From NCBI GenBank assembly GCA_015501585.1, contig JADNRY010000156.1, positions 62,001-126,000 of the forward strand: a DNA stretch of 64,000 nucleotides, read 5' to 3'. This document shows, piece by piece, positions 23,853 through 36,320 of this stretch. Position 1 is the stretch's first letter. The number at the start of each line of letters is the position of its first letter. A program made the translations under genes and the position numbers. Under the pieces are notes generated by a model. That model had not been told where the DNA came from. It was given only the letters and a program-made list of their open reading frames with translations, and did no database searches. This DNA comes from Rhodocollybia butyracea (lineage: Eukaryota; Basidiomycota; Agaricomycetes; Agaricales; Omphalotaceae).

Positions 23853-24522
23853 ATGTCGGTCAACCGCAGCTGACAAACACACACTCACTGACTTTCTCGT
23901 CCATTGCGCTTTAGGTCTGAACCTTACGACCCTTATCTTCCCAGAAATGGCTCTTCGTCCAACCCTTCTGGTTCAGCACCCGGCGGCAATGCCAAAACGG
24001 CGGCTATCCAGGCGCAAATTGACGACACTGTCGAAATTATGAGAGACAATATCACCAAGGTAGCAGAGAGGGGAGAGAGATTGGATTCGTTGCAGGACAA
24101 GACAGGTGCGTTTCTGTAACGAAACTCCGACTGGTCAAGCTGCCAGTAATTGAATTCTCCATTTGCTAATTGTGTATACCTTTAGACAATCTTGCCGTGT
24201 CTGCACAGGGATTTCGTCGGGGAGCAAACAGAGTCCGAAAGGTACGTCTATCTTCTAACTACTTTATCTTGCAAAGACTGAAATTGTTGGCTTTCAGAAC
24301 ATGTGGTATGTCATTTGCTGTGTGTCAGCGGCTTATTTCGCTCACTGCATTATCTTCGGTGCGGTGTTGCAGGTGGAAAGATATGAAGGTACGCTTGCCT
24401 CGTTCCCCTTCACAACTATTTGGCTGTTGATCACGCTTTAGATGCGCATTATAATTGGTGCTGCAATTGCTATCATAATCGTCATCATTGTTGTCTCCAT
24501 CGTGAAAGCAACAGGAAAATAG
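23853..24522 (+). CDS. Synaptobrevin/VAMP (R-SNARE) of the SNC type
   Basis: Six coding pieces: AT at 23853-23854, then 23915-24105, 24186-24241, 24298-24305, 24373-24388 and 24442-24522. The product begins [13 protein letters not shown]. The SNARE motif follows ([45 protein letters not shown]), with the zero-layer Arg in AERGERL. Next come the juxtamembrane NMWWKDMKMR and a C-terminal anchor ([19 protein letters not shown]). This fits exocytic v-SNAREs of the yeast Snc1/2 class, about 115 residues long. To read the expected start, the initiator ATG must be formed across an intron (AT|G, donor gtcggt). Two exons are only 8 and 16 nt long. Confidence 0.85.
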
Positions 24523-24906
24523 GCCAAGCTAGTTTGTCCACACTTACCCTCGAGAAAGGAGAGATCCCGTTACTCCCGCCTTACTGCGCTAACTTTTCCT
24601 CACCGTTGTTTTATTATCTGGACTCCATTTATGTTATTACTTCTTTCTCTTCTCGCCTATATGTAATCTGTCTCGGATTCCCCCGTAATGAATTCTTGTA
24701 GCATTACAGAAGAAAATCCATTTGCTGGTTGCTACTTTCCACTGTCTCGAACCTGAAGCACATGGCTGAAACACAACAAAGTTCGCGATGCTTGACCAGA
24801 ACACCCAGCGGCTCCTACATTTTTGGTTTGGGATATGTACACCGTTTAAATAAGTGTACATAATGTCATGAAGGATTAGTGAAGACTGTTCAAAGTACGA
24901 TATAAA
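24523..24906. other. Convergent 3' ends of synaptobrevin and WD40 genes
   Basis: About 380 bp between convergent genes. T-rich and C-rich stretches follow the synaptobrevin stop. No coding signal. Confidence 0.35.
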
Positions 24907-27900
24907 TCATGTTTCTGTGTCGTGCATTCTGACATGTAGTGACCCTTCTGAGTAAAGAGCAGCGCCAACAGTAGGCTCTGCAGCGAATGCCACCACCCTC
25001 TCTCTGTTACTGGAAGAGGATGGCCCGCCAGTTCCCAGACTCTCCGTACTGTTTGTAAAGGATGATTCGAAGTCCTGTTGTGTGAGCGGACTCTCCGTAC
25101 GCTGTAGTTCATCCATCTCAGATGGCGACGCACTACGCAAAAAAGGAGGTTGATTTTCCAAAGCAGCCGGAGACGAAAATTGTTCAGGTTTTGTCCATAT
25201 TCTGACCGCTCCATCATGGCTTCCAGTAGCAAACATAAACGGATTATCTTCAGCATGGTTCCATGCTATACAGGTGAGATCCCCGCCAAGATCCTGAGCC
25301 CGGACATGATGAAGCAATGCGCCAGATTCTTGGTCCCATATGTGGATATCGCCGGCTAGATTTTGAGAACGGGTCTATTAGCTAGCTATATATCCGGGTT
25401 TATAACTCGGGCTTGCCTTTTCCAGCACAGAGGACCAGCTCGTCATTCTTGCCTCCGAAGTAACTCGGACCAGCAAAGTCGACCGGTACCTTAGGCATGT
25501 AGGTATGCCTAATGCTGTCAGATAGGACTCTATCCCTGATTGCTCCCCAACTCACCGAAGAGTTAATCGAGAGCCGTCCTTAACATTTTCTAGTTTCCAA
25601 AGTTGAGGCGGAGCCTTGCGGCAAGTAAGAATGTAGCCGGAGGGGGTAATCGCGTGCTTCACATACCTTATTCTCATAGCTGACTAGAGCTACAAGGCCA
25701 GTACGAGTATTTCGTGCTAAGGTTATGTCCTTTACATCGTTGAGTACGGGAGTAGTGCTGAGGGATTGCGATCATTGCGAGTATCAAGACATCAAAAATC
25801 TAAGCTTACTGCTCAATTTGGTCCGTTTCCATATTATAAACTAATGACTCGAGTCACAAAAGGTGGGAGGTCGAAGACAAATGCACTGCACCTGTGAGGC
25901 GTTTTTCCACTCGTGATTTACTTGGGTGAAGTCCATCTGGTGAACTAAGCAGGGGCCCGACACCAAGGAGACGTGTACAGTCAGGCGTAACAGCTACATC
26001 TTGCAGCTTCATGCTCCCGAAATTATACGTGCCTAGAATCTGAGATACTTTGAGCTACGGTCGATTAACGCGACCGAGATCACCTACTTTGCCTTTCAAA
26101 TCCTAGAGCACATCAGATAAGTGGGACTGCGTGAAGACAGGATTGTAATCAACAGACCAGCTTGGTAACATTGCTGCCTTCAACCGATAGGAAAGCTACG
26201 CGAAGAATTTCATATTTACCAACAGAACTAAACCGGAAAAAGTCACCTTCGCCACTAGATAGCCATGTTATTGACTCGATATAAGCCGGACGATCGATAG
26301 TCCGTTGGCAAACACCGTCCTGTACGGAAAAAAGGACTATTCAGCGAAAGATATCAGGATCACGGTGGATCGTTGTCGGTGACTCGCCTGCGTCCATACC
26401 TTCACACCGCGATTGAGTTTAGTGAGTAGAAGATGGCCGGTGGGAGACCTGATAGGCCCCTAACGGTAAGTACATGGAAAATATAAACAATGAACCACTC
26501 ACCAAGCTACTTGACCCACAAATCCCTTTGCGTGGGCCAATGTCCGATGATGGGAGACTACAGAATTCTACAGAACGAGATCAGCGGCACGACAGAGACA
26601 GCTACTATGGTTTCTACCTGGACACGAAATATCACCGATGTCCTATCCCAGCTGAGCAATCCAGTTAGACATTGCGCGCGCACAGACTTAAGAAAGAAAA
26701 ATACCTAGAAGTGGCCATGAACTTTCCATCTGGAGAGAACTGCAGATGTCTGACCAATGCCTGATGAGCAGCCATATCTTGCGTCGGCTCTAAACATTTA
26801 AGCTTGGGCACAAGTGCCGCGACGCGAGATCGTATTATAGTTTTCATAGGTAGGTCTACTATCACCCGTTTACGATCCGACGACATCAAAGTAGACGAAG
26901 TGGTCCTTTGCCTTTGCGGAGAGCGGGGGCCCATAGGATGGCTCCAGACTGTGCTCAGTTTTACTGTACGAAGCGCGTTTCTCCAGAGTTGTTTACCCAC
27001 AGAAGGCACTGTGTTGGGCGTAGTAGGCGTACTGGGAGGTCCAGCAGTTCCAGTTGGAACAACTGGTCCCGCAGTACTCGGTGAATTTGCTGGAAGTCCC
27101 GTCTCAGATGGTCGACGATGGCTTAACGTTGGAGAGGCTGCTTCTTCTGGTGGCATAAACATTGGTAGACCATTCTCGAGGTCACCAATTTTGTCGCCAT
27201 CGCTTGATATGATGGACTTGACCCTCCGCAACCTAGTACCTACAAACGTAGCACGGGTGGACGCCCATTTCGAAGACCAGCGCAAGCCTTGCGATACTGT
27301 AGATATACCGGGCAGCCCTAAAAACCTTTCATTGACTTCGGCAAGAACATCTCCAAGCCATTTATGTTTCTTGCCCCGGAGATGAGTGAACGCCCATCGT
27401 TCGGAAGCAAACCAGGCCGAGACGGCGGCCAGGCCAAAAGAGGTGAAAGCAGTAAACACCGTTGTGATAGTGGACGTGACTGGACCCTATCAAACACGAT
27501 AAACAAGAATGGGGTGAACAGCAAAACAAGGCGTACTTGGTCTGAGGCATATGTGAACAGACATAGACCAATTGAGAAACAGGCAACAGAAAGTACCAGG
27601 AATATCAAGGGGGAGCGTTTGATCCATATAAGAACCCACCAGGGTACTTTGAACTTGGGGGACCGACTGGCAATCACAAGGTGGGGATCAACCTAGTCAA
27701 GGACTTAATTACGGGATAAACAATTTGAACTCACTACATCGCTTGGTTCCAGGTGAGTCCAAGAAGAGAGTTCACTGCGGCTGCAATACTAAAAACCAAG
27801 CTCAAAAACCAAAAGGAATTGACCGCGCGGCCGACAGTACTTTCAAGGGTAAAAGAAAACTGGATAGTTGTTGCTGTGACAGCCGAAAAGAATGTCGCTA

Positions 27901-29069
27901 CAGTTGACAGATTAAGTAGGTTACTAGCTCCATTTTTTTGTGCGAAACGAATGGTAGGAACTCCTACTTCGATGAACATAGATAGAGTAGAGGTGATGCT
28001 ATCGATATGTTCGCCCATCTCAACCGCAAGGTCCTGGATGTATCGTTGCACAGCAGGATATCGGAATTGTCCTGGCTCAGGATGAAAATGGGGTGTCATT
28101 GGATTAATGCAAAACACATACCGTTATAGTTTTGCAAACAATTTGCCCAGTACTTCAAATCACCTTCAAAGCTTGAAACGGATGTATTCACAGCTTCATC
28201 CGTGAACTCGGGAAACTCATTCAAGCAATCAACAAATGTTGTAACCTCCTCTGCCAAAGCAAGAAACTGGCTGGGAAATTCTTCCAAGTCTATTGTAGTG
28301 TCAACCGTTGGCCTTACAACAGGAGGAAGAGCCCGATGTTTCCCTGAAAGGTGCCTCTTCCGAGGCCTTCGACGACTTTTGTGAACTTGGCTCTCAAATT
28401 CTGTTGTTGGTGAAGAATTTGGAGGGTGAATTTTCCTGGGATATAGATCTGCCGCATTCAGTTGGTACAAGTAGAGTATATGAGCAATGCGCGTGCGGAG
28501 GTGGAAAGCGGACGACAGAATCGCAGCAGAGCTTCCTAGTTGTTGGGCTGCATTTGAGAAATTACGCAGCTAATAAAGTAAATCATCAGCTAGAGCACAG
28601 TTTCCACCACCGATTATGTTGCCAAACTAAAGCTTTAGAATCGGGTGAGTACAACTCACTTCTTTATCTAGGTTATTGATTCTCCTGCAAATAATATTCT
28701 CAAACTATTACACAACTTATAGCCGTTGACGTACTTTTGGAACCTATTGAAAGCCTCTGCTCCAGCACTTTGAAGATGTTCATCGACGGTAGCTTAGATC
28801 AAGTCCGAGTCCTTATATGAGCCTGGATTTTGCTTGTAACAAATACTGCAATACTCACGAACGTCTTTATCGTCCTCAAATATCGGCTGCTGACTGAGGC
28901 CTATATTTTTTCAGCAGGCATAGAACAATGGACCGGATTGCAACTCACCTGAATCGTTATCATCGCCATGCCTCAGGAGCATCTCCACCAAACTCAGTAT
29001 CGTTTCCTTTCTAGAGCCTATGGATGGACGTCCTGCTGCAGGGTCTGGCTGTTCCTCAAATTTAAGCAT
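24907..29069 (-). CDS. WD40 repeat protein with N-terminal multi-pass membrane domain
   Basis: A minus-strand gene of about 15-20 short exons. I place the start at 29069 (MLKFEEQPD, then GSRKETILSLVEMLL). The middle has four hydrophobic helices, for example FWFLSLVFSIAAAVNSLLGL, SPLIFLVLSVACFSIGLCLF and FGLAAVSAWFASERW. A Pro/Ser/Thr-rich linker leads to a WD40 propeller that begins AAHQALVRHLQFSPDGKFMA. Blades between 25380 and 26700 survive only as short exons (TIDRPAYIESITWLSSGEG, KLQDVAVTPDCTRLLGVG, SRVEKRLT^LVYNMET). The last blades are HHVRAQDLGGDLTCIAWNH and FATGSHDGAVRIW. The propeller resembles WDR26-type proteins of fungi; the membrane part is fungal. Function unknown. Exact exon list unresolved. 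Confidence 0.7.
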
Positions 29070-32000
29070 ATTCAAACAAGGTGATACTTTAGGCAGGTGT
29101 AAGACGTAATGAGCTTTTTATACGAAGTTAAAAACTTACCAGGTGGCGAATGACCTCGAGGATTATTGATGAAATGCAGCCAGTTTGAGCAAGAAAATAT
29201 TCGTAAAAATGGTCGTTATAACTTATAAGACGTTGAGAACGGTGGTCATAAGTACAGGAACAACGAACATTGCCCAAGCGAAAGCCGCCCGAGTCGGACT
29301 TCCGGACATGAGGTCTTGGCATCGGCAGCGAGCGCTCACAGATGCAGGTGTGGCGGTCACCTGACTGAGTAAGTCGCGTCAGGTCCTGTCAGGTCGTGTT
29401 TCAATTTTGGCCACGATTACATTGGTTAGCAATCTTGTAATAGTTCATGAAAATATAAATATACTCATTCGTAATTAGTAAATATCTCTGTCTTGATTCC
29501 GATCTGAGCTTTACAGTCAATTCAGCATTGAAAATCAATGACTCAAAATTGACCAATGCGTCCAACAGTCAACTGAGCCATACTGTGATAGTAGATACAT
29601 CCTTGTTTATATACATTGTTCAAGTTGTTTAATAACTAATTAATCTCCTCTTGGGCGACTCTTAGTAGCCTTACAAGGCATAATTTCTAGTTCATTGCCT
29701 TCATTCTCATCGACGTTCCCAGAGTCACCATCATCCCGTACTGGAACTCCAAGTCCATTCCTCCCAAGATCAGACTCAGACTCTTCATACACGTCAGATT
29801 TAGCATCCCCGCCCCGCCTCCTTTCCCGGTTTCTTACCAACCGTGGAGATCTTCCTCCCTACCATCTTTCAAGAACCTCATGCATTCCTACCTGCTGTTT
29901 CCCATTGAAGCGAAAGTGGCTCAAGAGTCACTTGGTATGAGCGACATCCAACTTTGTTGATTCGGTCTTCAATTAGTGATAGAGTCGAGGAGGGTGTCCT
30001 TTTTTATCTTGGGCTTAGTTTTAGTTTGAACAGCGTCGTCTTCCCGTTCAGACTCAATATCACTCGGAGAACTCGAGCGCGAGGCTCGTGAAGAGCGATT
30101 GTGGCTTATCAGTCGACATACTTATCAGCATCAATGTGAATCAACAATCGTGTAAGCGCAGCTCACTTAGTAATGTCGAAAGAACGACGCCAACAAACTC
30201 GATCTTCGTTCTCTTTTTCTGAGGCTTCAGGTCCTGTTCGGTCTCTATAGTGCCCGCTACTTGTATGGGAGCTACATTCAAGTTCTACCCTCAAGAGCTC
30301 GGAGTTTTACGGTTTATTGCTTAAAAGCGTGTTCATTCCATGCTCAAGTGACGCGATCTCTCTAACTGCGGGAGAAATTGAGAACAAAGCTGAAGAGACA
30401 GAATGGGTGCCTTGAACCTTCGCTTTGACTTTTTGATCAGACTTTTTAGAGGTATTGTTTTGAAGGATCATCAAGAGGATATTCCTGACGAAACAGAAAA
30501 ATATCAAAAGCCGAAGCATCACTGTAATTGAGCTTGGGTGGGTACTTACTTCCGTCACCGTTTTTGCCCATTCCGAAAGCGCGAATAGTGCAGGCAGCAG
30601 AGTGCACTTTTGTAGCTTGAACAGAGTTGAAAATCCGGTCCCTTCAGTAAAACTATACACAATGCTGGTGAGCTAGAAATAGGGGAAAGAAAGAAGGAAC
30701 CAGGGGATAACGGGAACCGGTCGCGTCGCTTGAAACTTTGTGATCCATTCTACTGCAGATCATGTCAAGCATGTTACATTAATAATGTTCGAGCTCAGAT
30801 AAAATTTCTTGAGAGAAAGAAGTGGAGTCGCCGTGCAAGTTTCGCCAAATACATAGTTGGCAGACTATCAAAATCCCGATTGGAATCGATAGTCAAGTTT
30901 TTAACTCGTAGGAACAGCGTACAGTGTTATAGAATCAGAGAGATGTTCAAATCTCTTTCACAACGAGTGCACTGCTCAAAAGATTGCAGTAGATCTCCGT
31001 AGCTCCCGGTTGAGCTGCCGTTACCCGTACATAGTAGATGATATAGCTGGGACTCTCAACGTGGCCTTGCAGTGGTAAGGACAGTGTCAGATTGAGGGTC
31101 ACTCTCTCCTCCACTCCACCTATAGTCAACCTTGCTGTTGGGGTCCGACAGCTAGGTGGTTAACAGGGAAGCGATGATAGAATCAACTGCTTGTCAAGCG
31201 CCCATGAGTTAGCGCTCGGCGGCCTACCCGGTCCGAGTAAACGTTTCCATTTTCTCACTAAACCACTAAGTGGTTGACGGTTTGAGCGAGAAACCTCGTT
31301 AGGTTAGGCGAGGTTTTTAATCTCTAACTCCATAACCCCATAACTCGTAACACCCCTCTTGTTCTAACCCTTTTTCCCCTAGTAACCTCACCAGAACCTA
31401 ATCAGGTTTCTCGCTCAAGCCGTCAACCACTGAGAGAGGACTGCCTCGGGGCTGGGCAGGTCTATTCATAAACTCAAACAGGAAGTTTATAACAGAGCAA
31501 CATCCTCACCGTTTTGATCGTTATCGTGGCCCCATTGAGTCCTTGGTCTTGGACAACAAAATATCACCTCTGAGTAACCTTGGCGGCGAAGTAGAAGAGA
31601 TCACCATGTAATTTATTGGTGCTTCAAACGTACGCAGGAAAATAACAAGTTCTCCTAGGCCTAAAGTAGTCCCCTCTGAGAGGTTCGGCGTACAACCAGA
31701 TCAGGTCTAAAGCTCTCTCAGTACCTCTCAGTACATCAAAGTAGTAACATACCGGACCGCGTTCCTTCTCGGTCCCGCTGGAACTCTCTAAGGTCTATCT
31801 AAACTTTTGTTAATTCTTTTGAGATATTGCTGATGAGCAAGTATGGGCTGTATGCATGTATACAGGCTCAAAAACTATCAAAACATCATATGTACCCGAT
31901 GCAAAAATAAACTGTCTAATCATAGCATCTCAAGTCGGCGTAAGGTGTAGTAAACGCTCAATGTAAAATTAAAGTTCTCCTTTGCACTTCCCGCCAACGG

Positions 32001-32556
32001 TAAGTACTGTCCACCATAATATGGCAGATGCCACGAAGATTCCCGGTATAAACTCGATTTCAGAACTATACTAAAAGTGTTCAGTTTACCTTTTCCTTTC
32101 AGTCCAAACAGGAACAAGGTGCTCTAGGCAGGGCTCCAGCCATTCATTTGTGTTTTGGGACGTGTCGCTGAAGGGCCTTGAAGATTTTGGACGCGTGCGG
32201 CATCAAATATCACCAATGAAACTGGGTATACTTGCTGGGTTGAGAACATCAAAAACTCCCTGAGTCTTAAAAAGAGATTGTAAGTCGTTTTTGCCAAATC
32301 ACTCGCTGGTTTGAGACTTTGACCAGCAAGTTGCAGCAAGGAATCATAAAAGACTACTCCAATTCATATTTTCATTGATGTGGTGCAACTAGTTTAGGGA
32401 GAAAAAAAGAGTACACCAACTGTCTACCGGTCGTTTCAAATCCAGACACGGATCTATGGTAATTCTTTCCAGGTTAGGGCTCGGAAAACTACACAATAGT
32501 CGCTTTTACTTATAACAATAGATGTACCCGTCTGTTCTCACTCCGCCTTCTCAGCC
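29070..32556. other. 3.5-kb gene-poor region with weak ORF fragments
   Basis: No complete gene recognised. Minus-strand ORF pieces at 29641-29840 (acidic, ends KATKSRPRGD) and 30307-30580 (KKSDQKVKAKVQ) and a Ser-rich stretch between them (about 30000-30110) may be remnants of one gene, but no domain is convincing. A hairpin element lies at 31269-31431. Minus-strand ORFs at 31920-32117 and 32124-32339 show no family match. Confidence 0.4.
31269..31431. repeat. MITE-like inverted-repeat element, ~163 bp
   Basis: The left arm begins AGTGGTTGACGGTTTGAGCG (31269) and the right arm, on the opposite strand, AGTGGTTGACGGCTTGAGCG (ending 31431). The arms match over about 45 bp (through AGAAACCT--TTAGGTT) with a few differences. 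The middle ~75 bp is not repeated and codes for nothing. No clear target-site duplication is visible. The structure fits a small non-autonomous inverted-repeat element. Confidence 0.6.
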
Positions 32557-34179
32557 ATGGCTTACCTCTCCAAACGTTCCTCCAAGCTGTCTCCATCACC
32601 GAAGAAATATGATGCTATAATCTTTGACCTTGGTGACGTCCTATTTGCATGGTCTGCCTTGACAAAGACTTCTATATCTCCCCAAGTCCTTCGTAGCATC
32701 ATACAAAGTACGACATGGTTCAAGTATGAGAGGGGGGAGATCTCCGAAGAGGAATGCTACGCTACTGTTGCGCTGGAGAAGTGTATTTCTGTGAATGATG
32801 TTCGTAGAGCGTTTCAAGAAGCTCGTGAATCTCTTACGAGCCAGCCGCTTATGACCGATCTCATTCGAGAACTCAAACCTGGCCGAGGAATCTATGCCAT
32901 GAGCAATATCTCCGCTGAGGTATGCGGCTTCACATTTTCTTCCGGTCTCATAAGCTCCCTCATTCAAGCCTTTTCTTCCCTCTATAGGATTTCGCTTTTC
33001 TCCAGACCGTAAAGTCATCGGACATGGATCTGTTTGACCACTGTTTTACTTCATCCGCCGCCGGGAAGCGCAAGCCTGATATTCTCTATTTTCACCATGT
33101 CCTCGAGCGCACCGGCGCTGATCCCAGTCGCACTATCTACGTTGATGACAAACTGAGTAATGTCCAGGCAGCGTGCTCGCTCGGGATGGCGGGAATCCTG
33201 TATGAAGATTTCAAAACCGTCGAGCGTACTCTTCGAAATCTTTGTTTTGACTCCACGTCCCGAGGTGAGTCCTTTTTGAAGCGCCATGCTGGACAACATC
33301 TCTCATATACTTCCACCGGGGTGGTCATATATGAAAACTTTGCACAACTTCTCATTCTCGAGGCGACTCGAGATCCTTCCTTGGTCAAGTATACCAGATA
33401 TAATGGTCCTTTCAATTTTTTCCGTGGAGTGGGGGAGCTCACGACGCGAGATTTTCCTTGCGATGTGGACACGACATCCATTGGTATCACTTGCTCGGAC
33501 TATATGTCTCTCGCGATGAAGAATCAAGTGATGGATGCCATCTTGGACCTTCGCAATCCGGATGGTATTCCTCAAGTGTACTTTGATGCGTCGAGGCCGA
33601 GGACAGACCCAGCGGTTTGCGTGAATGTGTTGACTCTGTTTCATAAGCATTCTCGTGGCCAGCAGCTTAAAAAATGCCTCGAATGGGTGGAATCTGTACT
33701 CAGGTATCGCGGCTTTAGCAAAGGAACTCGTTATTACGAGCCTCCCGAGGCATTTCTCTTGTTGGTCGTCTTTCTGCTTTTAGTTAGATAAGGTTCACAA
33801 TGATTTCGTCTATAGCTTCCTAACTCGCCTGTTCCAAGTCGCTCCCGATGTACACAAACGTCTGGCGCCTGTGTTCGCGGACTGTTGCCGAGAACGACTG
33901 GGCATCAAGGGAGATGCTCTTGCTTTGGCGATGCGTGTAGTCTGCTGCAACTTTGCAGGGATCAATGCCTCTGGTGATCTTTTGACGCTACAGAGCATGC
34001 AAGAGATCGATGGCGGCTGGCCTGATGGGTGGTTCTACAAGTATGGGTTGAACGGCATTCGCATCGCGAATCGTGGATTTACTACTGCTATAGCTATCAA
34101 TGCAATCAAAGGTGAAGAGACTTTCGTCAATGACAAACCCGTCACGGTGGAATCGTATAGAGGTACGGGTACACGCTGA
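32557..34179 (+). CDS. HAD-like class II terpene cyclase (drimane-type sesquiterpene synthase-like)
   Basis: Three exons (32557-32919, 32988-33760, 33816-34179) give 499 residues. Residues ~15-210 are a HAD-type domain: IIFDLGDVLF (D24), SNIS, GKRKPD (K150) and IYVDDKLSN (D174, D175). The C-terminal half is a terpene-cyclase beta-like domain with DVDTT (D280-D282-T-T284), the DxDTT form of the class II protonation motif, and a QW-like motif QEIDGGW (Q441-W447). This architecture is that of fungal HAD-like cyclases such as AstC, which turn farnesyl diphosphate into drimanyl diphosphate. The second Asp of the HAD DxD motif is Gly (G26), so phosphatase activity is doubtful. Product cannot be told from sequence. 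Confidence 0.82.
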
Positions 34180-35397
34180 TACTACTCAGGCAGAATCCGA
34201 CTAGATTACACGTAGGCAGAAAGTGCCCACACCTGATGTTGGTCAATCTCTTACTGTAAATTTCTACTTGCGGCTTGCCGTCTTATCGCCTCTTATTCCC
34301 GCTATGAACTATCTCGCCGAGCCACCCACCTTCATTGGTCAGGCATTTGATTTCCTTTCTGCTATCTATCATGAAGCATATTGCTATAAGCACTTATACT
34401 GTATCTTTACTACCATCTAACTTTCGTGGCCTGTAATTGGGTATTGCGACATACCTTGCTTTGAATACTATAGCGTGATCGTTCTGATCACGAGCGCACC
34501 TGCATATTCACTAGAGAAGGGTATGTACCTATAGAACTCCTTAAGAGGTTGTCAGTGTTAAACAAGAAACCGACGAGGTTCAGCTCTTTTGAGCCGCAGC
34601 CCTCAAAGAGAGCCTGCTGGGTCTGGTACTACTATCATGCAAATCATTAAGGAATGAAAGAGATATCGCGGTGGTGATACAATATCCTGTGTGTTCCGAA
34701 ACCATTAATACGTAGAGCCTCACCTCTCAATCATGAATCTAGCGTTGGTGATTTCTTGTAGCTGACGACGAATTCGACGAAATCAGCGTGAACGCCAGAG
34801 CTACGAGGTTCAGCCTAGCAGCCCGTGGTAGTTCATCGACATTCATGAAAGCATTCCAGTCACTTGAACTGCGACTTGTGGCAGTTTTATTAAATCTCAA
34901 CAAGGTCAGGAAACTTCCTTTCATCTTGGTCGAACACTCGGTGCTCAACGTCCGCCATTCAGCTGAGAGTATAATCAACCGTTGGCTATCTGGCTGCTAG
35001 GAAGATTTGTATGTTTTCACTTGCAGCCCATAAGATTAAAAGGGACATATGCTTCATCAGATGACGCACGTTGAGATTCCTAGGCTACAGGCTGATAAGG
35101 ATCGTCGTCTTTCACTCTTTGTGTTGTCGGAGTTGTCTGTGCTGGTACTTGGTATATTTGATAGAAACTTTCTGCTATAATAAAAGTAATCTGCTTGTCC
35201 GTGAAATAAATCATTCAAGTTCGGAAACTTTAGTACCATCGCTATACGTCCGATTGCTTGAGAGCTAAGCTCAATGGATGAGCTATGTGAACAAGTTTTA
35301 AAAGCAGTCTACTACTACCCGGGTTTAACCCACTATCGCTTCGGTTTCTGTCTGGGTATCAGATACGTCTCTAAGTCATTAACATCAAAATGATATT

Positions 35398-35463
35398 CAA
35401 TGAGAACAGAGGGCAGGAAGTGAGGGTACTCAATGAGAACAAAGGGCAGAAAGTGAGGGTATT
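35398..35463. repeat. 33-bp direct tandem repeat, two units
   Basis: Unit 1 is 35398-35430 and unit 2 is 35431-35463. They share CAATGAGAACA-AGGGCAG-AAGTGAGGGTA and differ at three positions. Probably a simple local duplication. Confidence 0.75.
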
Positions 35464-36320
35464 CAAACAGCAATACAATATAATCAAGTGACCTGGCCTA
35501 ATTTGCTGCAATCGACAGCGAAGGCAACCGTCGACTTATACCAACCAGTGTCCAAGAGGTATATAACTGGAGCTCAAAGATGGGGATGTAGGCGCTATGT
35601 ATTTGAGTCGTAGAAAGGCGAGTTTGATCAGAGTTTCATCCTGCAGTCAACCGGGTATGCTAGAGCAAAGCTCGAGGGTCCTGGAGCGATGGCGCCTGAG
35701 GCAGTCAAGGCGATTATGATCAGCCAGATGCCAGCCATAAACTACACCCTTTTCAAATGTTCGTCGATAGAGGTCCTGGAGGAGTCAATAGAGGATAGGG
35801 TAATAGTAAAACAGATGCTATATCCTTAGCAATCGGTTCTCGGAAAAAGGTATGGTGAAACGCTCCAGCTTCAGAAAGAATCGTTCCATTTGTCTGTGCG
35901 ACTGTATCATAGCGTAACTTTACAGCGTCCCGATTCCAGTATCCTACTCTTCAACGAGTTAGATCCAGCGCTGGATACAATGGCCCCAGTTAAATGGAGA
36001 ATCGCCCTCCCATTCCTATTCAGACATCATCAAGGCCAATTTCATGAGCGTATTTAGCCAAGGAAAGAATAACATTGGAATAACATCCCGGACAGCTGAG
36101 GAATCCAATGATGGAGTGTAGGAAATTGGTGAAAGGAATTGGTAGAGCAAAGCTTGCGTAAATTCGGCCCCAGCAGTTGGTGCATTTTGGAATGTTGTCG
36201 TAAATATTGGCGCTTCCATTTTGCTTGTGATTGAACGTACACACTGACAGGAAGATGGTCACTACCACCTGAAGGCCTGAAGGTCAGTCGGAAGTTTGTA
36301 AAGACGAGGGGCAGATTATT

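Noticed and set aside
26804..27385. Plus-strand ORF of 193 residues in the WD40 gene
   Set aside because: Antisense to the well-supported exon holding the membrane/linker part.
29128..29322. Minus-strand ORF as an extra first exon of the WD40 gene
   Set aside because: The MLKFEEQPD start at 29069 gives a clean model; the ORF has no family match and would need a separate splice.
35398..35463. CRISPR-like array
   Set aside because: Only two adjacent units with no spacer; a plain tandem duplication in a eukaryote.
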